NCBI RefSeq assembly: GCF_905163445.1 | Contig: NC_053195.1 | Location: forward strand, 8,670,501-8,734,500 | Length of the DNA stretch: 64,000 nucleotides | Direction: 5' to 3' | Source of the DNA: Pararge aegeria | Taxonomy: Eukaryota > Arthropoda > Insecta > Lepidoptera > Nymphalidae | Shown here: positions 57,305 through 64,000 of the stretch, in pieces | How the letters are laid out: each line of letters begins with the position of its first letter | Numbering within the stretch: position 1 is the first letter of the stretch | Position numbers and translations under genes: made by a program | Notes under the pieces: generated by a model | Databases searched by the model: none | What the model was told of the DNA's origin: nothing | Seen by the model: the letters and a program-made list of their open reading frames with translations, nothing else

Positions 57305-57490
57305 AGTATTTTTATTTATTTATACTCTTTATTTGTACACCACTCAACAAAACCACTCGAGACAAAAAAAGAACAAACACATAAAGAAAATAGCAGGATA
57401 CAAAAGGCGGCCTTATCGCTAAGTAGCGATCTCTGCCAGGCAACCTTAGGATTAGGAAAACTAAAAAGAAAACAAATAGGTGGGGTACAC
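57305..57490 (-). mobile_element. CR1-like LINE 3' end
   Basis: ATTTATTTATACTCTTTATT, TTGTACACCACTCAACAAAA, GGATACAAAAGGCGGCCTTA, TCGCTAAGTAGCGATCTCTG and CAACCTTAGGATTAGGAAAA. Same family and strand as 41334-41505. The minus frame 57312-57506 reads through it. Confidence 0.7.
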
Positions 57491-57586
57491 TATTTAGTAC
57501 ATACATAGGAATATCTACATCCTAATACGTAAACCAGACTACACTTTTGCATGGGATGCTTAGGACTGTCTCTTCCAGTAAAACTA

Positions 57587-57710
57587 AGACAGTGGTTTAC
57601 TCAAAAACAAATAGCGTATCATTTTCACAGCTAAGTCTCAGAGACAGTAAATAATATACATCTAAAGCATGTGAAGTAATATTTCGGTTTTCAATTACAC
57701 GTTGTATATT
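57587..57710 (+). repeat. Dispersed repeat F, copy 2
   Basis: AGACAGTGGTTTACTCAAAA, GCTAAGTCTCAGAGACAGTA and TATTTCGGTTTTCAATTACA then CGTTGTA align with 16127-16247. It ends just before the candidate exon. Confidence 0.65.
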
Positions 57711-57742
57711 CTTGTTTTAGTGCTTGTTGATTTTTTCAATAG

Positions 57743-57932
57743 GTTGGCAACCATCACTGCTCATGGAACTTTATCAGCCGCTGCCCTAAAAACGGACTTT
57801 GTTCTCATATTGAACCATACTCGTAAACGTAAAAATGTCTGTCAGTCAATTCGTCCTCGGTCAGACCAGTGTCTCGACGAGAACAGCACGGCCTTCAAAG
57901 CTTGCAAGGACGTGTGCCTAAACTATCTGTGA
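57743..57932 (+). CDS. Candidate 3'-terminal coding exon (unrecognised)
   Basis: A pyrimidine-rich acceptor (GATTTTTTCAATAG, AG at 57741-57742) precedes an open stretch of about 62 codons beginning LATITAHGTLSAAALKTDFV and ending ...RPRSDQCLDENSTAFKACKD then VCLNYL and TGA (57930-57932). Codon and base composition are less AT-rich than the flanks. Four cysteines cluster in the last 30 residues, and a basic run RKRK precedes them, which would suit a secreted or processed peptide end. I recognise no family. There is no nearby upstream exon and no clean polyadenylation signal, so a chance frame in repeat-rich DNA remains likely. Confidence 0.22.
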
Positions 57933-58664
57933 TGTCCGAGAAATAATTTAACTGTGATATGGATACAACAATCAGATCCACTGCTTCAAAACATAAATAG
58001 CATGTACTGAGCGATAATCCTCGAACACAAACATTGACTTATTGGGTGGGCTCCTATACACTGAATATTTGGGTTTTGAGATCACGAATGCCCGCCGAAT
58101 ACAATATCTCATAACAAACGAAAAAAGTCATAAATCAGTTCAATATTTTAATAAAGCATTCTGGTGTTTTTTTTATTAAAAAAAAATTTGATTATGTATG
58201 TGCCCTTCACATCAAAGCTCTTTTATTTAATACCAATTGAAAACACAAACACGACTAAGATTAATATTCAAGTAAGCATTTGTAGGTATATAAACTTGTT
58301 TCATAACTTAAAAATCCTTTTTCTTCAACGAAACGAATTTATCGGCACCGGTTCACAAAGTGTATGCAAATGAGGGAGCGTTGGGTTGGCAATAAAGGGA
58401 AATAAGCCCTTTTGGGGGTGCGTTATGTTCTATCTTTTATTCTATTAAGCCTAGTATTAATCACAAGAGGTTTGAATTAAGATTTTTTTTTAAATAATAG
58501 TGATAGTAGTAAGAGCTTTTTGTTTTGTATGTTTATAAGTAAGCATTTTATTAAAAAAATACGGAACAGAATAAAATAACAGATTAGAAACACTTAGGTT
58601 CCCATAAATTTATAAAATGTACGAATATATTGGTGAGGAATTCTAAATCGTTTGTTTAAACATA
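57933..58664. other. No gene recognised
   Basis: The 69-codon plus frame at 58164-58373 is unrecognised. AT-rich, with a T8 run near 58482. Confidence 0.45.
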
Positions 58665-58866
58665 TCTTATATCTTTAACGAGCAATTTTTGTATTTATAT
58701 AATTGGAATCTCGGAATCGGCTCTAACGATTTTCATGAAATTTAGTATACAGGGGGATTCGGGGGCGATAAATCGATCTAGCTAGGTTTCATTTTTAGAA
58801 TGTCATTTTATTTGTGTTTTCCGGTAATAACCGATTAAGTGCAACGAAGTTGCATGGGTCAGCTAG
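58665..58866 (+). mobile_element. Mini-Helitron with intact 3' hairpin
   Basis: It starts TCTTATATCTTTAACGAGC after an A and ends ...GGGTCAGCTAG before a T. The hairpin TGCAACGAAGTTGCA (58840-58854, 6-bp perfect stem, GAA loop) sits 8 nt upstream of CTAG, as Helitrons require. Internal landmarks are GGAATCTCGGAATCGGCTCT and GGGGGCGATAAATCGATCTA. Only 202 bp and no coding. Confidence 0.8.
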
Positions 58867-58929
58867 TTATAAGAATCAGAATCAGATTCAGTACATATAT
58901 ATTTAATTTATGTCCATAAAAATATATCA

Positions 58930-59465
58930 AAATTTAAAAAGAAAATGCACTGTAACAATATAAATATTAGAAGCAAAAATAAACTCGTTGTGCAGTTTAC
59001 TAGGCTACACAAAATTGCAGATTCATTCAAGGGCACTTGTATATTATTTTATAACAAATTACCAAATGAAATCTTTGAGATGTCTCTCAATAAGTTCAAA
59101 GTTTATATAAAACGTAAGCTTACAGCAGTAAAAGAAGCGTGAGCAGAAAAATCCTTTTATAATATTAAGGATTATTTCAACGATCAAAAAGCTTGGGTGT
59201 GAATTGCTCTAGCTTCATAGCTTAATATAAATTTACTGGAAGATGGTGATACCAAAAAAAAAAATTTACCCGGCTAAGTTTGTTGTGGGCTCTTCTTAGA
59301 CCAGGGCGCGTTTGGAACCCTCGTAGCTTTAGATTTAAGTTGGCTAACGAAGTTATCACCATCCCGTTACAATTATGTAAACCAATATGTATGAACGCTT
59401 CATAAGTGCCTGTGATAGGCTTACATAAATAAAGAAATTTTGAATTTGAATTTGAATTTGAATTA
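58930..59465 (+). mobile_element. LINE 3' end: polyprotein C-terminus plus 3' UTR
   Basis: The frame 58945-59142 reads NNINIRSKNKLVVQFTRLHK, then ADSFKGTCILFYNKLPNEIF, then LNKFKVYIKRKL, the C-terminal end of a Jockey/CR1-type LINE polyprotein. After the stop there are traces of the usual ending (DYFNDQKAW-like, 59165-59200, out of frame). The ~260-nt UTR is GC-richer (GGCGCGTTTGGAACCCTCGT) and ends ATAAATAAAGAAATTTTG with a (TTTGAA)n tail at 59441-59463. The 83-codon minus frame 59222-59473 is antisense UTR. The catalytic RT domain is absent, giving typical 5' truncation. Confidence 0.8.
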
Positions 59466-60059
59466 TATACCAAATAAAGAATACGGGGTTTTTGGAAGGG
59501 TAAATGCTCTGTGAGTCAGAGAGAAAATTAAGTACCTACCGATTAATACATATCTGGAAAATTGGTAGAAGTGTTATATTTTCAGTTTTGATTCAGATAA
59601 TCAAATGAAATATTACGAAAAGTGTGTGTATAAGTAGGAATAAATATGAGCGTTAGTGCAATTATGGCCAAGCAATTTTTCAGGGTTAATTAACCTTGAT
59701 ATGGATGTTTATATGCACATGGATTTCCTTGCAGCATCCACTTTTCCTAATTAAAATTAGAACAATATTCTCAATTTAATTATTAAAATGTTAAATGCAG
59801 TCTGACTTAGGACACTTTAATATTATTTTGGTTCCAGATAGGCTCAAAGAGTAGTTAAAGGCTATTAAATCCGTAAAATCACTGTTATCTTGATAAGTAA
59901 TGTATATTCGGGCTCACGTCCAACTTTCCCGACTTAGATCTTCAACACTTGTAATATATTTAGATATCTTAATTCGAATCCGGTCAATTGTTCACCTTAA
60001 CGTCCCAGCTTAGCTTTAAATGTTACCGATACCTTTGCCTGATTTTGCCTTTTTTACTT
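59466..60059. other. No gene recognised
   Basis: AT-rich with no element border. Confidence 0.45.
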
Positions 60060-60200
60060 TCATTTATTTTTTATTATATTTATATCAGAGCCATAGATCA
60101 TCACCTATACCAGATGACCTATGGATCTGAAACATGGTCGCTAACTATGGACACTCGGCGGATGATGGAGAGATCTATGCTTTGAGTATCGCTTGTATCC
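60060..60200 (+). mobile_element. RTE-type LINE: short RT fragment
   Basis: The plus frame reads QMTYGSETWSLTMDTRRMME then RSML-stop-VSL. This is the MTYGSETWSL...MERAMLGVSL segment of RTE polyproteins, with about ten residues missing between TMD and RRM. The 65-codon frame 59988-60185 ends in it. Confidence 0.75.
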
Positions 60201-62165
60201 TGTAGATGCACTTAAGATACTTCATGCCTGAAAACCGTTCCTGTGGGACCAAAACATTACCTTTTGCTTATGAACAGCTCAACAGCTATACCAATCTCAA
60301 CAAAGTTGTATTAAGATGGCTTGCATCTAGCCGACACTTGAATTTATAGGCCAAGAAAACAAACTGGTACTGCAAAACTTTTTAAAAAAGTAAACCACCC
60401 TTGGGCAACAGTGATCCCAGAATTAAGGTCATACACAACCCGTGTATTCGACTTATATTGAAGCATCAAAGACCACTCCATTTTACTGTGGTTTCGCCTA
60501 CAAACGGTTAGTTACTTAATACCATGTAGCAGTTGACAATAATTATTTTACCTCTAATGTCCATAAAAAGGGAAAAGTGTGAGCTAGCAATATTCCGCGG
60601 AAGTGAGACGTGCGCGGGGCGTTTTCACTGTTTTTGGACAAAATGCACTGCATACAATAAACAGGTGAATGCGGTTTCTGTATGTTCTTCATTCAATGCA
60701 GTGATCAATCCTTTCGTGAATATGTATGTATACGGTTGTCCAAATATATTTAGGGGGGTAAGGATTTAACTTAAGTGCCATACCACAAACTGGCTAGTGA
60801 AATAAAAAAAAATTACGAAACAAACAAATTTTGATACTTCAGATCATATACTGTTTTATTTGATAAGTCATAATTAAAAGAGAATTGTTTGTAATTGTTA
60901 TTATCAACAGCTTATTAATTGGACAGGTGGCTTAGGTCAACGTTGCTTAACCAATGTAATCAACCAAAGAGCTATGTGATCAGCCCAGGCCGGCCTAATA
61001 CGAGAAAAATATCTCAGTTAAATTATATACAACACAAACCTAAAACAAAATGAGCCTTGAAGAGTAGTTATCTACGTACTTAGTAAAAGAGCATCAGTTA
61101 CAATATAAAGTTTAAAAGCTTTATTCAGTTTGTTGTCACTCGAGAGTCAAGTTGGGAGTTTAGACTGTCATAACTTGACAAAGTTGATCGCATATTGCAT
61201 CCACCCGTAGCATTTTCCGAGGCTAAAACTGAAATGAAACACATTGCAATTGACTCTGCGATGAAAGCGAATTGAATCTAATATTTAAAACCATATTAAT
61301 AACAAACGTTTGTTATTCTTCTAAGCAAATCCTACGTACCACGGGGATGCATTAAAAATAAGTGTAAGCGTGTAACCTTTACGCGCGATTGAAGTAAAAC
61401 TTTTATTATTATTTATTGATGAAAGAGTAAAATTTTCCTGGGACTCCACCGTTTCATTTAATATTCACTTTTTCATTTTATATTCTATGTAAAATTCATT
61501 AACATCACTTTGACATTTTATAAATATTTTCACATGCTAAATAGTATTTATTTATTGAGTTAAGTTGTTTTGTTATTTATACAGTATAGAGTAGAAAAAT
61601 GAAGGTTATATCAGCACATGTCAATTTAACCTTGTCATTGAATATTACAGAATGTCGCAATCGGCAGAAAAATTCTTAGTAATATATTTATTACAAGAGT
61701 AATAAATAATCAAGTATATTAAGAGATTTTCAAAAAACTTTGCAATTTAAAATTATTTTTTTTTAATTTTTATTTACTTTGCTATGAATTCCATTTGAAA
61801 ATATTTGAAATAAATAATCTGGCGATATTTGCCACTAGCTGGCGTATAAGTCAAGAATGGAGTCAGAGACGTGGAGTATATTACTTACGACCAATCCAAA
61901 TTATTATTTTTGAATAGCGGAAACTACACAGACGTCTGACGTAAGCGTTACTTTCGTCAGTAAAACATCTGAGCTACTTCCTAGTCGCGCATAAAGTTTT
62001 ACTTAAAAAAAAATTGTCTGCTCATCTTACTAAGACCGCCATATTTTCAGCTCAGACAAAATTTCAGCTCAATTGGTTGGGAATAACTATTTCAAAATTC
62101 AGTGTCAAGGTAACCTAAACAAAGTAACATAAAAACATCGCAAGTTAACCAACACGTGTAATGAA
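60201..62165. other. Long featureless stretch
   Basis: The 78-codon plus frame at 60533-60769 includes RGSETCAGRFHCFWTKCTAY but matches nothing I know. No repeat borders were recognised in about 2 kb. Confidence 0.45.
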
Positions 62166-62402
62166 CTGCGGTGATAACCTGGTGGTTAGAATATTGGCCT
62201 TCCCGAGTTCGATCCCCGCCACACACCTCCTCTAACTTTTCGGAGTTGTGTGAGTTTTTAATTGAAGCAATATAAATTCGATCTCAAAGGGGTGTGAAGT
62301 CCATCAATCCGGAATGGCCAGCGTGGTGAGCTAAGGTCTAAACCCTTCTCTTTCTGAAAAGACACGTATACTGAGCCGGTTATGTGTTGATGATAATGAA
62401 TA
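62166..62402 (+). mobile_element. Family B SINE, near full length
   Basis: GCGGTGATAACCTGGTGGTT (box A), CCCGAGTTCGATCCCCGCC (box B intact), CTTTTCGGAGTTGTGTGAGT, GGTGTGAAGTCCATCAATCC, GGCCAGCGTGGTGAGCTAAG and GCCGGTTATGTGTTGATGAT. About 16 bp upstream of box B and the middle CATGCCTGAGAG block are deleted. Confidence 0.75.
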
Positions 62403-62517
62403 CTGATAATGACCTCTTAATCACTTAACGGGCGATGGAAAAAGCTAAGTACGTTAAAGAACTAGAGTTATATAACCTTTTTTATATATATTCACAGCAA
62501 ACAAACAAAAAGGTGGG

Positions 62518-62708
62518 TCATCATCATCATCATTTTATCAATTCCATTACCGGCCCACTACAAGGCACAGGTCTCTCTCCTCCCACAATTAAATGGGGTT
62601 AGGGCGTAGTCGAACACGATGGCCCAGTGCGGATTAATGGACTCCACACACCTTTGAGAACATTATGGAGAACTGTCAGGCATGCAGGTTTCCTCTCGAT
62701 ATACTCCT
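62518..62708 (-). mobile_element. Family B SINE, 3' half
   Basis: (CAT)n, then TTCCATTACCGGCCCACTAC, AAGGCACAGGTCTCTCTCCT, CCCAGTGCGGATTAATGGAC and GAACTGTCAGGCATGCAGGT then TTCCTCTCGAT. It lies inverted and 115 bp from the previous family B element. Confidence 0.7.
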
Positions 62709-62939
62709 TCATCGTTTATTTGTTTATTTATTGAAGGAACAAATGTTACAAGGAAATGTTAAAAATATTATGTTTTAAATCAATGTGACTAACCAATTAA
62801 AGGTGTGCAACGCAAATAACACTAATTTGCACCGTTGAATCAAGTGATATTTTAATTGCCTAAATTAAAACCTGATGTAAAGTTATTTCCACCTCATATG
62901 ATCTGCAGCACCACAAGAGCCACCAATTGACAGCTTAGT

Positions 62940-63118
62940 TCTATTCGGTTTCGACGCGGCAACCTACCTGAACACTTAATCGCTTGGCGATAAGTCTTTG
63001 CCGGTAGTCTAGTCGCGACCGAAGCCTCTCACCAGGCCAGACTGGAAATAATTGAGCCCAGACCTTCCCATTTTATGATACAACTGCGCACGTGCTGCCC
63101 CATTGTAGCCGTCAAAAC
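62940..63118 (-). mobile_element. Family D SINE, 5' half
   Basis: CGGTTTCGACGCGGCAACCT, GGCGATAAGTCTTTGCCGGT and AGTCGCGACCGAAGCCTCTC are inverted mid-section. CTGCGCACGTGCTGCCCCAT then TGTAGCCGTCAAAACG is the inverted tRNA-like head, with box B lost. Confidence 0.6.
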
Positions 63119-63681
63119 GTGTACCTATTATCTAAGAGTGCGTATAATAAAGCTAAAATAAAAGTAAAACCTAAATTGAAATAAATAAAAAGAGATTAAC
63201 ACTGACAAACCAAACAGACAGACCAGACATCATTCAGAATCAAGTTTTCAAATATTTATTAGCAACCACCGTCTTACGAAGATAAGGCACTTTTATTGTC
63301 TAAGTCTTCAAGGAGAAAATTTGCTTTATCTTTTTATTTTAACTCCTGGAGGAAAGTGGCTTAGTGCTATATATTTTAGATTGACATTAATTTTAACTTT
63401 GGACAGCCGGTCTTTGTTTATTCTATTCACATTTACAGAATTTCGTAAATGTTTTTTTTTTTTATAATTGAATGGAATACTTAAGTCTCCTGTGTCTTAG
63501 ATTTCAATGGATATACGTGTACTCACTTCTGCTATAAACTAACATTAAATGTATGAGCTAGAAATTAGAACATATTATTATGTAACCCCTGTTTATATAC
63601 TTACTACCATCGCTTACATCAGTGCTATTTGCAAATGGCACTCTATCTGACATTATTTACTTTGTTATTCTGAAAAAAACG
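63119..63681. other. No gene recognised
   Basis: AT-rich with a T12 run near 63452. Nothing else was seen. Confidence 0.45.
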
Positions 63682-63757
63682 TCAATAATATCCTAATATT
63701 ATTGAGTAGCAGCCCCCTGTGAGTCGTAAATGTAATAGTTATCGAAATATTACATTT
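63682..63757. repeat. Two adjacent hairpins
   Basis: TCAATAATA/TATTATTGA (63682-63705, 6-nt spacer) and AAATGTAATA/TATTACATTT (63728-63757, 10-nt spacer) sit 22 nt apart. Confidence 0.6.
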
Positions 63758-64000
63758 ATGGGAATAAAAAATATGTAACTAATAGTTACCGCAGTCGTAA
63801 TACCCCTGCCTACACCTATTTCCCTGTATTTCTTTTGAGAAGCGCGACTTTAATTTACATACACATCGCTGAATCATCGCCAATAAACATATTGTTTTTA
63901 TATACGAGTACAAAAACTTTTCTTTACTGTTTTCGCTCCCATATATTAGAGCCTTGTTATTCTTGTTTTACGAAAGCAGTAAATTTTATTTTCGAGTTTT
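63758..64000. other. Window end, nothing recognised
   Basis: No frame or repeat was seen. ATACGAGTACAAAAAC near 63902 is not assigned. Confidence 0.5.

Noticed and set aside
59222..59473. 83-codon minus frame with NSNSNSNS
   Set aside because: Antisense of a LINE 3' UTR and its (TTTGAA)n tail.
1..64000. CRISPR arrays, operons, Shine-Dalgarno sites, integrons, viral genomes
   Set aside because: No regularly spaced repeats and no dense coding. Composition and repeats are those of an insect nuclear genome.

Overview
This 64-kb window is AT-rich, gene-poor eukaryotic DNA that reads as lepidopteran, most likely a nymphalid butterfly. The taxon call rests on repeats, not genes: (i) seven copies of a tRNA-derived SINE of the Metulj type, with a box B like GGTTCGATTCC and a 3' body ending near CTAGATGGCGATGTGTG; (ii) Helitron-like elements with A|TC...CTAG|T borders; (iii) RTE-type LINE 3' ends finishing in YVQQWTSIG-stop followed by (ATG)n; (iv) several other LINE 3' ends and two further SINE families typical of Lepidoptera.

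I see no complete protein-coding gene, no genuine tRNA, rRNA or CRISPR, and no bacterial-style operon. The longest open frame (150 codons, 36450-36902 minus) lies in a GC-rich LINE-like remnant. The only stretch resembling a host exon is 57743-57932 plus: a pyrimidine-rich acceptor, then 62 codons ending in a four-cysteine tail. The window is best read as intergenic or deep-intronic sequence built largely of decayed transposable elements.

Layout: 0-8 kb holds nested SINEs (one insertion with a 7-bp target duplication), a SINE with an inverted head, and a good RTE reverse-transcriptase tail. 8-12 kb is mostly featureless. 12-15 kb carries two well-bounded Helitrons, one with a nested SINE. 15-24 kb holds SINE, LINE and hairpin remnants. 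24-30 kb has two Metulj SINEs, one inside another SINE. 30-37 kb is mostly plain, with a private repeat pair, an RTE remnant and a GC-rich LINE-like island. 37-46 kb has an internally deleted LINE, a hAT-like MITE with an 8-bp target duplication, a ~1-kb unclassified repeat, a 58-bp perfect palindrome and a second long Helitron. 46-54 kb has more SINEs and a frameshifted RNase-H-type LINE tail. 54-64 kb holds the second copy of the unclassified repeat, the candidate exon, a mini-Helitron with an intact terminal hairpin, and a LINE with its C-terminal coding end and 3' UTR.

Family names were assigned by eye from remembered consensus features, without database searches. SINE families are called M (Metulj-like), B (tRNA head, ATG-repeat tail), D (tRNA head, ATCACTTACCA tail) and E (tRNA head only) for internal reference.
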